The translations under genes and the position numbers were made by a program. A DNA stretch of 64,000 nt from Duganella sp. 1224. Lineage in GTDB: Bacteria; Pseudomonadota; Gammaproteobacteria; Burkholderiales; Burkholderiaceae_D. The DNA is taken from positions 2,542,001 to 2,606,000 of the forward strand of contig NZ_JACBYS010000001.1 of NCBI RefSeq assembly GCF_013408245.1, written 5' to 3'. The notes under the pieces are model-generated. The model saw only the letters and a program-made list of their open reading frames with translations, was not told where the DNA came from and did no database searches. Below, in pieces: positions 38,420 through 48,069 of this stretch. The stretch's first letter is position 1; each line of letters starts with the position of its first letter.

Positions 38420-38653
38420 TCCCCATCACCCAGCGCCTGGCGGCACATCCTCAAGCACCATACCGGCGCGCAATCCCGGTCACGCGTTAGAAAGAGTACA
38501 TTTAACCGCGGAGAGGATCTTGTTCGGTTAATCAATCAAGCTAGCTTGCATCCTCCCATTGGGCAAATCAGAAGACGCCTTGTGAACGTGTTCGACGCCG
38601 GGCACATCGTCGGCATCGACTGCTACAGCGGGAAACCAACTTCGGATTAACCT
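38420..38653. other. Intergenic region with a small possible gene remnant
   Basis: Between the convergent GGDEF-EAL and CoA-transferase genes. It contains a 12-bp perfect palindrome CAAGCTAGCTTG (38537-38548). On the + strand a short open stretch from GTG 38582 to TAA 38650 reads VNVFDAGHIVGIDCYSGKPTSD, which looks like the tail of a lost gene but is too short to name. Confidence 0.35.
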
Positions 38654-39871
38654 TTACAGCGCGCCATCCCGCTTCAGCGCGGCGATGGCGTCGGCGCTGT
38701 AGCCGAGGGATTGCAGCACCTCGTCGTTGTGCTGGCCCAGCGTGGGGCCGAGCCATTGGGTGTGGCCGGGCGTGGCCGACAGCTTCGGCGAGATCGCCGG
38801 CAGCTGGACCGGCGTGCCGTCGGCGAACTGGTGCTGCTCGAACATCTCGCGCGCCAGGAACTGCGGGTCGGTCATCATGTCGCGCACCGAGTAGATCTTG
38901 CCGGCCGGGACGTCGGCCGCCTTCAGCACCGCCAGCGCGCTGTCGATGGTCTGGGTGTCGCACCAGGCCTGGATGGCGTCGTCGATCATCTGCGTGTGCC
39001 TGACGCGGCCATCATTGCGCTCCAGCTCGGGATTGCCGGCCAGCTCGATGCGGCCCATGGCCAACACCAGCCGCTTGAAGATGGCGTCGCCATTGCCGGC
39101 GATGACGATGTTCTCGCCATCGCCGGTGGTGTAAGTGTTGGACGGCACGATGCCCGGCAGCGAACCGCCGGTGCGCTCGCGCACCACGCCCGCATGGTCA
39201 TACTCCGGCACCAGCGACTCCATCAGGTTGAACACGGATTCGTACAGCGCCACGTCCACCATCTGGCCCTCGCCTTTGCGCTTGCCGCCGGTGGCGTCGC
39301 GGTGACGCAAGGCCATCATGGCGCCGATCACGCCATGCAGCGCCGCCACCGAATCGCCAATCGACACGCCCACGCGCACCGGCGGCCGGTCCGGATGGCC
39401 GGACACATAGCGCAGCCCGCCCATCGACTCGCCGATGGCGCCAAAGCCCGGCAAATCCCGCATCGGCCCAGTCTGGCCGAAGCCGGACAGGCGCACCATG
39501 ATGGTCGATGGATCGAGCGCCTTCAACTGCTCGTAACCGAGGTCCCACTTCTCCAGCACGCCGGGACGGTAGTTTTCGATGATGAGGTCCGCCTCCAGCG
39601 CCAGCTGGCGCGCGATGGCGCGGCCCTGGGCGTGCTTCATGTTCAGCGTCAGCGATTTCTTGTTGCGCGACTGCACCGACCACCACAGCGAGGTGCCATC
39701 CTTCAGCACCCGCCACTTGCGGATCGGATCGCCGCCGTCCGGCGACTCGACCTTGATCACCTCGGCGCCAAACTCGGCCAGCATGCGCGCACAAAAAGGG
39801 CCCGCGATCAGCGTGCCCAGTTCCAGCACCTTGATGCCGGCCAGCGGGCCGGCCGTGGTTGGTGCCGTCAT
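38654..39871 (-). CDS. CaiB/BaiF-family (class III) CoA-transferase
   Basis: 405 aa from the ATG at 39871. It begins with the family hallmark [33 protein letters not shown] and contains [17 protein letters not shown] and the catalytic-Asp segment [15 protein letters not shown]. These enzymes move CoA between organic acids such as oxalate, carnitine or succinate derivatives; the substrate is not predictable here. The start overlaps the recR stop by 4 nt, so it is co-transcribed with dnaX-ybaB-recR, which is probably a positional rather than functional link. Confidence 0.9.
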   Translation of the reverse strand: MTAPTTAGPLAGIKVLELGTLIAGPFCARMLAEFGAEVIKVESPDGGDPIRKWRVLKDGTSLWWSVQSRNKKSLTLNMKHAQGRAIARQLALEADLIIENYRPGVLEKWDLGYEQLKALDPSTIMVRLSGFGQTGPMRDLPGFGAIGESMGGLRYVSGHPDRPPVRVGVSIGDSVAALHGVIGAMMALRHRDATGGKRKGEGQMVDVALYESVFNLMESLVPEYDHAGVVRERTGGSLPGIVPSNTYTTGDGENIVIAGNGDAIFKRLVLAMGRIELAGNPELERNDGRVRHTQMIDDAIQAWCDTQTIDSALAVLKAADVPAGKIYSVRDMMTDPQFLAREMFEQHQFADGTPVQLPAISPKLSATPGHTQWLGPTLGQHNDEVLQSLGYSADAIAALKRDGAL

Positions 39872-40458
39872 GTCGCCCGCCGGTCCAGCATGGCGCGGGC
39901 GATGGTGCCCGCGTCCACGTATTCGAGTTCGCCGCCGACCGGCACGCCGCGCGCCAGCCGGCTGACCTTGAGGCCGCGCGCCTTCAGCATCTCGCTGATG
40001 TAGTGCGCGGTGGCCTCGCCCTCGTTGGTGAAATTGGTGGCCAGCACCACCTCGGTGACCAGCCCGTCGGCGGCGCGCGCCACCAGCTTTTCCAGGTGGA
40101 TGTCTTTCGGACCGATGCCGTCCAGCGGCGACAGCCGGCCCATCAGCACGAAGTACAGGCCCTTGTAGGTCAGCGTCTGCTCGATCATCAGCTGATCGGC
40201 CGGCGTTTCGACCACGCACAGCAGGCGGCGGTCGCGCGTCTCGTCGCTGCAGGTGTCGCAGACTTCGTCTTCGGTGAAGGTATTGCACAGCGCGCAGTGG
40301 TGCACCGCGTGGACCGCCTGGTGCAGCGCGCGCGACAGCATGTCCGCGCCGTCGCGGTCATGCTGCAGCAGGTGGAACGCCATGCGCTGGGCCGACTTGG
40401 GGCCGACGCCGGGCAAGCGGCGCAGCGCCTCGGTCAGGAATTCCAGCGACTTGGACAT
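39868..40458 (-). CDS. recR: Recombination mediator RecR
   Basis: 196 aa, standard length. An N-terminal helix-hairpin-helix ([20 protein letters not shown]) is followed by a zinc finger ([16 protein letters not shown]), then the Toprim domain ([17 protein letters not shown] ... [10 protein letters not shown]) and a C-terminal Walker-like stretch. RecR acts with RecO (and RecF) to load RecA on SSB-coated gaps. It is 6 nt after ybaB in the conserved dnaX-ybaB-recR order. Confidence 0.97.
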   Translation of the reverse strand: MSKSLEFLTEALRRLPGVGPKSAQRMAFHLLQHDRDGADMLSRALHQAVHAVHHCALCNTFTEDEVCDTCSDETRDRRLLCVVETPADQLMIEQTLTYKGLYFVLMGRLSPLDGIGPKDIHLEKLVARAADGLVTEVVLATNFTNEGEATAHYISEMLKARGLKVSRLARGVPVGGELEYVDAGTIARAMLDRRAT

Positions 40459-40464
40459 GGTTCC

Positions 40465-40803
40465 TTAGAACGGCATCTTGAAGCCGGGTGGAAGGCCCAG
40501 GCCGGCAGGCAGGCCGGCGGTCACGCTGCCCATCTTTTCGGCGGCGGTGGCTTCGGCCTTGCGCACGGCGTCGTTGAAGGCGGCGGCTACCAGGTCTTCC
40601 AGCATGTCCTTGTCGTCGGCCAGCAGCGACGGGTCGATCGACACGCGCTTGACGTCGTTCTTGCAGCTCATGACGACCTTGACCAGGCCGGCGCCCGACT
40701 GGCCTTCCACGTCGATCAGCGCCAGCGATTCCTGGGCTTTTTTCATGTTGTCCTGCATGGCCTGGGCTTGTTTCATCAGGCCGGCGAGTTGGTTTTTCAT
40801 CAT
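40465..40803 (-). CDS. ybaB: YbaB/EbfC nucleoid-associated protein
   Basis: 112 aa. The sequence [27 protein letters not shown] and the central [30 protein letters not shown] are typical of the YbaB DNA-binding dimer. A second in-frame ATG directly follows the first. It sits between dnaX (36 nt) and recR (6 nt), as in most proteobacteria. Confidence 0.96.
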   Translation of the reverse strand: MMKNQLAGLMKQAQAMQDNMKKAQESLALIDVEGQSGAGLVKVVMSCKNDVKRVSIDPSLLADDKDMLEDLVAAAFNDAVRKAEATAAEKMGSVTAGLPAGLGLPPGFKMPF

Positions 40804-40839
40804 GGTGGAGTTCTCCGTGTTGTAAGTTTAAAGAGGCGA

Positions 40840-43482
40840 TCAGGCAGCCGCGGCGCCGGTTTGCGGCGGCACGATGGTGCCGGGCACAACCCAGGCGTCC
40901 AATTCGCGGATCAGACTGTTCACAAAGGGATCGTTGGCGACGGTTTCCTCGGCCGCGCGCTGGCAGGCCTCGCGGTAGGCTTGGGCCTCGGCGCTGGCGG
41001 TGTACCAGACGGCACCCAGTTCGCTGTCGACGCGCACCGGACGGCCGAAACGTTCGCTCAGGGCGGCGGTCAGTTTGTCGACATTGCCGGGGGTGCGCCA
41101 GGTTTCGATCGGCACGCGCAGCGTGAATACGGCGGCGTTGCCTTCGATGCCGCAGCGGACCATCTCGGCCTGCATGGCCAGTTGCTGGGCGGTGCCGCGC
41201 AGCGGCAGCGCGGCGGCCACGGCAGGCCAGTTGCCGTCCCAGTTGAGTTCAGGCACGGGCGTGATGACGTAGGCGTACGGCGCCTTGGCCGGGGCCGGCG
41301 CGGCGCGCGCGGGCATGGCGATGGCGTGCGGGTCGTCGGGCTGGCCGGCGTGGCCGGATGCCTGCGACGGCGCTGGCGCGTACGGGTGCGCCGATGGCGC
41401 GGCGACGGCGCTGTCGTCGGAAAACTCGGTGACCCAAGGCGGCAGGTCGTCGTCTTCGACGGCCTGCGCTGGCCTGGCTTGTGGCGCTGGCGCCAACTGC
41501 TGCGGCGCGGCCTGTGGCGGCGCGACGCGGACTGGCGCTTCCAGCACGGCGGCATCACCGTCGGTGGCGGGTGGCATGTCTTCCCACGGCGCCGGACGCG
41601 CCGGCGCGGCATTCATCTGCGCGCTGGTGGCCGACGCGGCGGGTGGCGTGTAGGCGGCCGCAGGCGCGCGCGACGCGGCCGAAGCTGGTACGCCTGGCGC
41701 ATGCGCGGTGGCAGGCGCGCCACCCGGCGCTCCGCCGAAGCCGCCCGGGGCGGCCGCTGTCGATGCCGCCGCGGCAGCGGGCGCCGGTGCCGCTGGCGTG
41801 GCGGGTGCGGCGGCTGCTGGGGCGGCGCTTGCTGGTCGCGCGCCGCCGGGACGCGAGGCGGCGCGCGCGGCTTCCAGCGCGGCGTTGATGGCTGCGCGGG
41901 CGGTGCTGATCGGGGCAGACGGCGCCGGTGCCGGTGCGGCGGCTGGCGACGGTGCGCTCGGAGCAGCTGGTGCTGCCGCCGGCATGGCGGGCGCGGCTGC
42001 GACAGGGACGGCAGAGGCGCCGCCGTCGGCGGCTGGTGCGGCTGGTGCCGGTGCTGCTGGTCCGTCAGCGGACGGCATCGCGGCGCGTGATGGCGCGGCG
42101 CCGGCTGGCGCAGCGGACGGCATCGCGGCGCGTGACGGCGTGGCGCCGGCTGGCGCAGCGGCGGGCGATTGCGGTGCGGCGGGTGGATTGTCGTTGCGCG
42201 CCATCGCGGCCGCGCCGGCGACCACCGACGGCGGCACCACGCTGGCGTGGCTGGCCTGCACATTGGCAGCCGCGCGCGCCGGCGGCGCACCTGCTCCGGC
42301 CGCCGCGGCCGCGCGGGCCGAGGCCATCGCCGCCTGGCGCGACACCGCCGGCGCCGCCGCGGGTTGTCCCTCCGCCCCGCCTACGCCGGGACGAAAGGCC
42401 AGCATCCGTAACAAGGTCATCGAGAAACCGGCGTACTCATCCGGCGCCAGCCCCAGCTCATTGCGGCCATGCACAGCGATCTGATAATACAGCTGCACCT
42501 CTTCCGCATCGAACAAGCCGGCCAGACGCACAATATCCGCATACTCCGGCAAATCCTCCGGCAACGCCGCCGGCACCGTCTGCGCCAGCGCGATCCGGTG
42601 CAGCAAGGTGCCCAGATCCTGCAAGGCGCCGTTGTACGACAGGCTGCGCGTGGCCATCTCATCGGCCACGGCCAGCAGATCGGCGCCATCCTGCGCCGCC
42701 AGCGCGTCCAGCAGGCGGATCAGATACGACTGATCCAGCGCACCCAGCATGCCCTGCACCGCCTCCAGCGTCACCGCGCCGGCGGCGTAGGCGATGGCCT
42801 GGTCGGTCAGCGACAGCGCATCGCGCATCGAACCGTGGGCGCCGGTCGCCAGCAAGCGCAGCGCCGGATGTTCAAAGCTAATGCCCTCCTGCCCCAGAAT
42901 ATTTTCCAGGTGGCCGATGATGTGGCCCGGCGGCATCTGCTTCAGGTTGAACTGCAGGCAGCGCGACAGCACCGTCACCGGTATCTTTTGCGGATCGGTG
43001 GTCGCCAGAATGAATTTGACGTGCTCCGGCGGTTCCTCCAGCGTCTTCAGCATGGCGTTGAAGGCGTGGTTGGTCAGCATGTGCACCTCGTCGATCATAT
43101 AGACCTTGAAGCGCGCATTGCTCGGCGCGTACACCGCCTGCTCCAGCAGTTGCGCCATCTCGTCCACGCCGCGGTTGGAGGCCGCGTCCATCTCGATGTA
43201 ATCGACAAAGCGGCCGGCATCGATGGCCGTGCACGCCTCGCACACGCCGCACGGGGTGGCGGTGATGCCGCCCGTGCCGTCCGGCCCCACGCAGTTGAGC
43301 GACTTGGCCAGAATCCGCGACAAGGTCGTCTTGCCCACGCCGCGCGTGCCGGTGAACAGGTAAGCATGGTGCAGCCTGCCGCTGTGCAAGGCATGCGTCA
43401 GCGCGCGAACCACGTGCTCCTGGCCGACGAGCGTTTCAAAGTTCCGTGGACGGTATTTACGGGCGAGGACTTGATAGGACAT
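40840..43482 (-). CDS. dnaX: DNA polymerase III subunit tau (DnaX)
   Basis: 880 aa clamp-loader ATPase. The N-terminal AAA+ module has Walker A FTGTRGVGKTTL, the four-cysteine zinc module starting at LNCVGPDG...CGVCEACTA, Walker B MIDEVHML and sensor LATTDPQKIP (about residues 1-370). A long Ala/Pro-rich linker (about 370-690) is unusually repetitive, and the C-terminal alpha-binding tau domain (about 720-880) follows. The gene is longer than E. coli dnaX (643 aa) because of the linker. I saw no A-rich slippery heptamer of the E. coli gamma type; a short gamma form by frameshift is not predicted. Confidence 0.96.
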   Translation of the reverse strand: MSYQVLARKYRPRNFETLVGQEHVVRALTHALHSGRLHHAYLFTGTRGVGKTTLSRILAKSLNCVGPDGTGGITATPCGVCEACTAIDAGRFVDYIEMDAASNRGVDEMAQLLEQAVYAPSNARFKVYMIDEVHMLTNHAFNAMLKTLEEPPEHVKFILATTDPQKIPVTVLSRCLQFNLKQMPPGHIIGHLENILGQEGISFEHPALRLLATGAHGSMRDALSLTDQAIAYAAGAVTLEAVQGMLGALDQSYLIRLLDALAAQDGADLLAVADEMATRSLSYNGALQDLGTLLHRIALAQTVPAALPEDLPEYADIVRLAGLFDAEEVQLYYQIAVHGRNELGLAPDEYAGFSMTLLRMLAFRPGVGGAEGQPAAAPAVSRQAAMASARAAAAAGAGAPPARAAANVQASHASVVPPSVVAGAAAMARNDNPPAAPQSPAAAPAGATPSRAAMPSAAPAGAAPSRAAMPSADGPAAPAPAAPAADGGASAVPVAAAPAMPAAAPAAPSAPSPAAAPAPAPSAPISTARAAINAALEAARAASRPGGARPASAAPAAAAPATPAAPAPAAAAASTAAAPGGFGGAPGGAPATAHAPGVPASAASRAPAAAYTPPAASATSAQMNAAPARPAPWEDMPPATDGDAAVLEAPVRVAPPQAAPQQLAPAPQARPAQAVEDDDLPPWVTEFSDDSAVAAPSAHPYAPAPSQASGHAGQPDDPHAIAMPARAAPAPAKAPYAYVITPVPELNWDGNWPAVAAALPLRGTAQQLAMQAEMVRCGIEGNAAVFTLRVPIETWRTPGNVDKLTAALSERFGRPVRVDSELGAVWYTASAEAQAYREACQRAAEETVANDPFVNSLIRELDAWVVPGTIVPPQTGAAAA

Positions 43483-43558
43483 GCTGGGATTTTACCGTAG
43501 ATGGCGGAATGCCAAAGCAGCCATTGTAACAAGCCGGGCCCGGATTGAGTAGCAATGA

Positions 43559-43654
43559 AAAAAGCTCCCCAAGGGACGTGAAACCGTTAAGTTAGCGTTG
43601 GATTCGTCGAATGACGGGCTTAACTTGACAGCATCACCGCGAGGGGAGCTTTTT
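43559..43654. repeat. Structured ~96-nt element between ffs and dnaX
   Basis: Outer 12-bp arms AAAAAGCTCCCC (43559-43570) and GGGGAGCTTTTT (43643-43654) are perfect reverse complements. Inside are a 6-bp stem GTTAAG/CTTAAC and a central ATTCG-T-CGAAT. Because both ends finish in GGGGAGCTTTTT on one strand or the other, it can act as a bidirectional terminator, but the nested stems also fit a small structured RNA or a miniature element. It follows the SRP RNA on the same strand. No flanking duplication is seen. Confidence 0.5.
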
Positions 43655-43665
43655 GTAGAATAAGG

Positions 43666-43762
43666 AGGCGAGCCTGATCTGCGGCACTTATGGTGAACGG
43701 CTGTGGCTGCTTCGTTCCCGACCTGACCAGGTTGACCATGCCACAATGCGCAGGGGCCCGCC
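43666..43762 (-). ncRNA. ffs: Signal recognition particle RNA (4.5S, small bacterial type)
   Basis: On the minus strand the invariant SRP domain IV sequence is present: GGTCAGGTCGGGAACGAAGC followed by AGCC. The ends pair as a long hairpin (5' GGCGGGCC with 3' GGCTCGCC). About 97 nt, the expected size. It binds Ffh to target membrane proteins. The position 16 nt after ubiD and upstream of dnaX-ybaB-recR matches the ffs-dnaX synteny seen in many bacteria. Ends are estimated from the pairing. Confidence 0.93.
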
Positions 43763-43777
43763 AGATGTCATTATACC

Positions 43778-45262
43778 TTACAGCCCCAGTTCCTGCCAAA
43801 TCTGATCCACCCGTGCCTTGACCTCGGGCGTCATGGTGATGGTGGTGCCCCACTCGCGGCTGGTTTCGCCCGGCCACTTGTTGGTGGCGTCGATGCCCAT
43901 CTTGCTGCCGAGGCCACTCACCGGCGAGGCAAAGTCCAGGTAATCGATCGGCGTGTTATCGACCAGCGTGGTGTCGCGGGTCGGATCGACGCGGGTGGTG
44001 ATCGCCCAGATCACCTCGTTCCAGTCGCGGATATTGACGTCCTCATCCACCACCACGATGAACTTGGTGTACATGAACTGGCGCAGGAAGCTCCACACGC
44101 CGAACATCACGCGCTTGGCGTGGCCGGCGTACTGCTTCTTGATCTGCACCACCGCCATGCGGTAGCTGCACCCCTCGGCCGGCAGGTGGAAGTCGGTGAT
44201 CTCGCTGAACTGCTTCTGCAGCAGCGGAATGAACACCTCGTTCAGCGCCAGGCCCAGCACGGCCGGCTCATCCGGCGGTTTGCCGGTGTAGGTCGAATGA
44301 TAAATCGGGTCGCGGCGCATGGTGATGCGGTCGATGGTAAACACCGGGAACCAGTCCTGTTCATTGTAGTAACCGGTGTGGTCGCCATACGGCCCCTCCA
44401 GTGCGTGCTCGTAGCCGGACGGGTGATTCTCGTCCGGATAAATATGCCCTTCCAGCACGATCTCGGCCGAGGCCGGCACGCGCAGCTCGCTGCCGATCGC
44501 CTTGACCAGCTCGGTGCGGCTGCCGCGCAGCAGGCCGGCGAACTGGTACTCGGACAGCGCGTCCGGCACCGGCGTCACCGCACCTAATATAGTAGCGGGA
44601 TCGGCGCCCAGCGCCACGCACACCGGATACGGTTTGCCCTTGCTCTGGATGGCGTGCTCGCGGAAGTCCAGCGCGCCGCCGCGATGCGCCAGCCAGCGCA
44701 TGATCACCTTGTTCGGGCCCAGCACCTGCTGGCGGTAGATGCCCAGATTCTGGCGCTTCTTATTAGGGCCCTTGGTAATCACCAGCCCCCAGGTAATCAA
44801 AGGCGCCACGTCGCCCGGCCAGCAGTGCTGGATGGGCAGCTTGCCCAGATCGACATCGGCGCCCTCCCAGACGATTTCCTGGCACGGCGCGCCGCGCAAT
44901 TCCTTGGGCGCCATGTCCCACACGGCCTTGACCAGCGAGCCCAGGCCCATCAGGTCCTTGAAATCCTTGGGCGGCTCCGGCTCCTTGAGGCGCGACAACA
45001 CATGGCCGATCTTGCGCAGCTCGCTGACGTCGCTGGCGCCCATGCCCAGCGCCACGCGGCGCGGCGTACCGAACAGATTACCCAGCACCGGCATGCTGTG
45101 GCCGGTCGGATGTTGGAACAGCAAGGCCGGTCCGCCGGCCCGCAAAGTGCGGTCGCAGACCTCGGTCATCTCTAAATGCGGCGAAACCGGCGTCAAAATG
45201 GGTTTAAGTTCGCCCATTCCTTGCAGCTGGGAAATAAAATCTCGGAGATCGGAATATTTCAT
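43778..45262 (-). CDS. ubiD: 4-hydroxy-3-polyprenylbenzoate decarboxylase
   Basis: 494 aa prenylated-FMN-dependent decarboxylase of ubiquinone biosynthesis. Typical UbiD sequence from [13 protein letters not shown], with [25 protein letters not shown], the active-site E-containing [12 protein letters not shown], and the C-terminal [13 protein letters not shown]. It depends on UbiX for its cofactor, which is not in the window. It is upstream of and on the same strand as ffs. Confidence 0.97.
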   Translation of the reverse strand: MKYSDLRDFISQLQGMGELKPILTPVSPHLEMTEVCDRTLRAGGPALLFQHPTGHSMPVLGNLFGTPRRVALGMGASDVSELRKIGHVLSRLKEPEPPKDFKDLMGLGSLVKAVWDMAPKELRGAPCQEIVWEGADVDLGKLPIQHCWPGDVAPLITWGLVITKGPNKKRQNLGIYRQQVLGPNKVIMRWLAHRGGALDFREHAIQSKGKPYPVCVALGADPATILGAVTPVPDALSEYQFAGLLRGSRTELVKAIGSELRVPASAEIVLEGHIYPDENHPSGYEHALEGPYGDHTGYYNEQDWFPVFTIDRITMRRDPIYHSTYTGKPPDEPAVLGLALNEVFIPLLQKQFSEITDFHLPAEGCSYRMAVVQIKKQYAGHAKRVMFGVWSFLRQFMYTKFIVVVDEDVNIRDWNEVIWAITTRVDPTRDTTLVDNTPIDYLDFASPVSGLGSKMGIDATNKWPGETSREWGTTITMTPEVKARVDQIWQELGL

Positions 45263-45752
45263 GAGTTTTTAAGTTTTTCTTACATTGAAGCGCACTGTTT
45301 AAAAATACAGGTCAAGTGGTTGATTTTATTGGTTTTCCAGCGCACACATGGCAAAAAACTAGATTTAAAAGTTATAAAGATTGATTGTGTTAGTATTGAC
45401 TCGGTATAAAACAGCTTCTAGAATCCACCCTACTTGAAGAGGACAGGTCTCAGGACCTCATGCGGACTACACAAAAGTTGTCGCTCATTCATTCACGGAG
45501 TCGGGGCTCCACATGACATTTTAAGGAGTGTTTTCAAAAGGCGTCTGCCTTCCTCCCCGAAAGTAGTTGTATTGCATTCTGGTTGACTCCTGCGGGAGAG
45601 ATCAGCAACAAGCAAGCAATGATGGCGTTCTTCCGCGCACTTCCTACAGTGGCGACGAACGAGATATTTCTGATGCACGGCATTAGCACACCTGTTGAGC
45701 TGCGTTTGACGCTGGCAGGGACCCGCTTTTACGGACATTTCAGGGGAACTTT
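45263..45752 (+). promoter_or_regulatory. 490-bp intergenic region with candidate promoter and long leader
   Basis: The left part is AT-rich. A sigma-70-like promoter is visible: TTGATT (45381-45386), 17 nt, GTATAA/TATAAA (45404-45410). Transcription would start near 45417, giving a leader of about 335 nt before the lytic transglycosylase gene. The leader contains a small hairpin AGGTC-TCAG-GACCT (about 45445-45458) and no convincing gene. A GGGGAAC lies just before the ATG. I recognise no known riboswitch. Confidence 0.45.
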
Positions 45753-46643
45753 ATGATTAATAGCAATACCGGTGCAACCTCGTTTGCCCGTTTGATGGCT
45801 CGCCAGCCAGCCGCGTGGTTGTCCACGACGCGCATTTCGGCAAAGGGCGTGTTGACCACCGCCCAGCACACGCTGACCGTAGTAGGTGTTACCGCTTTAG
45901 TTGTCATGGCAGTACTGTTTGTCCGTCCGGATCTGGCCAAAGCCCTGAGCGACAGCCTGAACCGTACGCCGGAGGTGGAAACCGTCGCCGTCACCGCGCC
46001 GCCACTGACGGCCCTGATGGACGCGCCAGCGGCCCCAGCGCCGGCCGCCGCCGCTCCGTTGAGCGCCGAGGAAAAAGCCCTGCTGGGCACGCAGAAGCAG
46101 CAGCAACTAGTGACCACCTGGCTGTCCAAGCGCTACCGCGTGGCCGGTGACGCCGCCAACATGCTGGTGTCCACCGCGTATCTGACCGCCCGCGAAATCA
46201 AACTCGACCCGCTGCTGATCCTGGCCGTGATGTCGATCGAATCCGGCCTGAATCCGTTCGCCGAGAGCCCGATGGGCGCGCAGGGCCTGATGCAGGTGAT
46301 GTCCAAGGTGCACCACGAGAAGTTCCAGGACATGGGCGGCCTGCAGGCCGCGCTGAACCCGGTGGCCAACATCCGCGTCGGCGCGCTGATCCTGAAGGAT
46401 TACGTGACCCGTGGTGGCTCGGTCGAAGCCGGTCTGAAGAGCTACGTCGGCGCGGCCGCGTTTGAAACCGATGAAGGTTATGGCGGCAAGGTGATGGGCG
46501 AGTACAATTTACTCAAGCAGGTCTCGGCTGGTAAAAAGGTGCCGCCGGTCACCCGCGTGATGGCCGCCGCGCCAGCCAAGCCAGCAGCACCAGTCGCTGC
46601 CGCTGAGAAATCGGTGAGCGGCACGCAGATTGCTGGGTTATAA
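45753..46643 (+). CDS. Membrane-anchored lytic transglycosylase (SLT domain)
   Basis: 296 aa. A cytoplasmic N-terminus is followed by a membrane helix (about 40-57, LTVVGVTALVVMAVLFV), a Pro/Ala-rich linker, and an SLT domain (about 125-245) with catalytic glutamate in LAVMSIESGLNPFAESPMGAQGLMQVM. It would cleave peptidoglycan glycan strands in the periplasm. The C-terminus is an Ala/Pro/Lys tail. Single gene with its own promoter, long leader and terminator. Confidence 0.92.
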   Translation: MINSNTGATSFARLMARQPAAWLSTTRISAKGVLTTAQHTLTVVGVTALVVMAVLFVRPDLAKALSDSLNRTPEVETVAVTAPPLTALMDAPAAPAPAAAAPLSAEEKALLGTQKQQQLVTTWLSKRYRVAGDAANMLVSTAYLTAREIKLDPLLILAVMSIESGLNPFAESPMGAQGLMQVMSKVHHEKFQDMGGLQAALNPVANIRVGALILKDYVTRGGSVEAGLKSYVGAAAFETDEGYGGKVMGEYNLLKQVSAGKKVPPVTRVMAAAPAKPAAPVAAAEKSVSGTQIAGL

Positions 46644-46662
46644 GGGGTCAGCGCCAACAGAA

Positions 46663-46686
46663 GCCACCGACATCGGTGGCTTTTTT
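46663..46686 (+). terminator. Intrinsic terminator after the lytic transglycosylase gene
   Basis: 8-bp stem GCCACCGA / TCGGTGGC with a 2-nt spacer, followed by TTTTTT, 20 nt after the stop. Confidence 0.92.
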
Positions 46687-46694
46687 GCTTTTTA

Positions 46695-46770
46695 GCACCC
46701 CAAAACGAAAGGGTCAGACCCCGTACGGGGTCTGACCCTGGCCGCAGCGGTGTGCGGGGTCAAGGGGTGC
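46695..46770. repeat. Dispersed nested palindromic repeat, copy B
   Basis: Perfect 30-bp core palindrome at 46710-46739 (GGGTC-A-GACCC, CGTACG, GGGTC-T-GACCC: the central base pair is flipped relative to copy A), with outer GCACCCC (46695) and GGGGTGC (46764) that can also pair. The GCGGTGTGCGGGGT stretch is shared with copies A and C. Confidence 0.85.
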
Positions 46771-46779
46771 CGTCAGCTT

Positions 46780-47502
46780 TTACTGCGGGCACCGGCTGAC
46801 GATGATACGCCCGCTATCCCGGAATGGATCGCGCCCCCCACTGAAATTATTCGGCGCCGCCGTGTAGCAGACCGACCCGCCTCCCGGCAGGATGAACTTG
46901 GTGATACGGCTGCCATCCGGCCCGATGATTTCCACCTGACGCGCCCCGCCACCCCGGTACGCCTTGCCGATCGCGGCCGCCAGCGCCGTCTCATCATTCA
47001 CCAGCTTGCGATCGCGCTGCGTGAACGACTCTTTCAACGCCGCCTTATCCGCAGCCGCCGCTGCCGCCAGCGCGCGCTGTTTTAAATCCATCTCCGGCTT
47101 GACCGGCAGGGCAAACGGATCGGGTGGCGGAGCCGTCTGCGTGATGGCTTGCGGCGGCTCGGCCACCGGCGGCGCCGTCATCGGCTGCGGCTGCGGTTGC
47201 GGCGCTTCCGACGGCGCCACCGGCACCACCCTGGCCGTCTGCCGCGCCGGCCGCTCCGCAGGCGGCGTCAACGGGCGCCGCAGCACCGGCGGCAGCGGCT
47301 TGGGCCGCACCGGCGCCAGGATATAGGTAATGGCCTCATGCGGCCTGACAGTCGCGGCAACGGGCCGCTGCGGGTGTTGCCAGCTCAAGAACGCCAGCAC
47401 GTGCGCGCCGCCGATCACGGCCAGCCAGCCGCGCCGCCAGCGAAAAGAATGCGATTCGATGATACAACTCCGGAATGCCTGAAAATCAATTCTGTGCAGC
47501 AA
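46780..47502 (-). CDS. Proline-rich single-pass membrane protein of unknown function
   Basis: 240 aa from a TTG at 47502; the start is uncertain because no ATG is available and the ribosome site is unclear. There is a membrane helix near residues 25-42 (GWLAVIGGAHVLAFLSW), a Pro/Ala/Gln-rich periplasmic linker (about 60-130), and a C-terminal region ending GGSVCYTAAPNNFSGGRDPFRDSGRIIVSRCP with two cysteines. The layout resembles TonB-like proteins but I do not see a TonB C-terminal fold. It lies downstream of nusB on the same strand, past a terminator. Confidence 0.7.
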   Translation of the reverse strand: MLHRIDFQAFRSCIIESHSFRWRRGWLAVIGGAHVLAFLSWQHPQRPVAATVRPHEAITYILAPVRPKPLPPVLRRPLTPPAERPARQTARVVPVAPSEAPQPQPQPMTAPPVAEPPQAITQTAPPPDPFALPVKPEMDLKQRALAAAAAADKAALKESFTQRDRKLVNDETALAAAIGKAYRGGGARQVEIIGPDGSRITKFILPGGGSVCYTAAPNNFSGGRDPFRDSGRIIVSRCPQ

Positions 47503-47526
47503 CCTCCGGCACGGTCAATCCAGAAA

Positions 47527-47559
47527 TAAAAAAAACCACCACACGCTACCGTGGGTGGC
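47527..47559 (-). terminator. Intrinsic terminator after nusB
   Basis: On the minus strand GCCACCCAC pairs with GTGTGGTGG (one bulge), followed by eight or nine T, 22 nt after the nusB stop codon. Confidence 0.85.
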
Positions 47560-47580
47560 TTTTAACGATACCTGCAACGC

Positions 47581-48051
47581 TTAGCGCTTCTTGTCGGCGG
47601 CAACCTCTTCCGGACGCAGCTGGGCGGCCAGCTTGTCCAGCACGCCGTTGACGTACTTGTGACCGTCGATACCGCCGAACGACTTGGTCAGCTCGACCGC
47701 CTCGTTGATCACGACGCGGTACGGAATTTCCAGATTGTTCTTCAGCTCGTAGGTGCCGATCAGCAGCACCGCGTGCTCGATCGGCGACAGCTCGGCCACA
47801 CCGCGATCCACCAGCGGCGCAAACATCGCGCGCAGCTCGACCGACGAACCGATGGCGCCGTTCAGCAGCACGGTGAAGTGCTCGGCGTCGGCCTTGTCGA
47901 AGCCGTGCGCGCCACGGATGTGATTGACCACGGTGGAGGCGGACTCATTGTTCAGCAGCCACTGGTACAAACCCTGCAGCGCGAACTCGCGCGCGCGGTG
48001 ACGCGGCGTGCGGTTCTTGCTCGGGTTGGCGTGGGTAGTCTTGTCGTTCAT
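47581..48051 (-). CDS. nusB: Transcription antitermination factor NusB
   Basis: 156 aa, normal length. [18 protein letters not shown] at the start, then the conserved LLIGTYEL and [32 protein letters not shown]. NusB with NusE (S10) binds boxA in rRNA leaders to allow antitermination. It is the last gene of ribBA-ribH-nusB, an order common in proteobacteria (18-nt gap from ribH). Confidence 0.97.
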   Translation of the reverse strand: MNDKTTHANPSKNRTPRHRAREFALQGLYQWLLNNESASTVVNHIRGAHGFDKADAEHFTVLLNGAIGSSVELRAMFAPLVDRGVAELSPIEHAVLLIGTYELKNNLEIPYRVVINEAVELTKSFGGIDGHKYVNGVLDKLAAQLRPEEVAADKKR

Positions 48052-48069
48052 ATGCTTACCTTCTTGTAT

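Noticed and set aside
39859-42090. 743-aa open frame antisense to recR, ybaB and dnaX
   Set aside because: Gly/Arg/Val-rich shadow frame over three certain genes.
40840-43482. Programmed frameshift making a gamma form of DnaX
   Set aside because: No A-rich slippery heptamer recognised; the long Ala/Pro linker is GC-rich.
45493-45738. 81-aa ORF on the minus strand in the transglycosylase leader
   Set aside because: No ribosome site, no recognisable sequence, and antisense to the likely leader; composition looks random.
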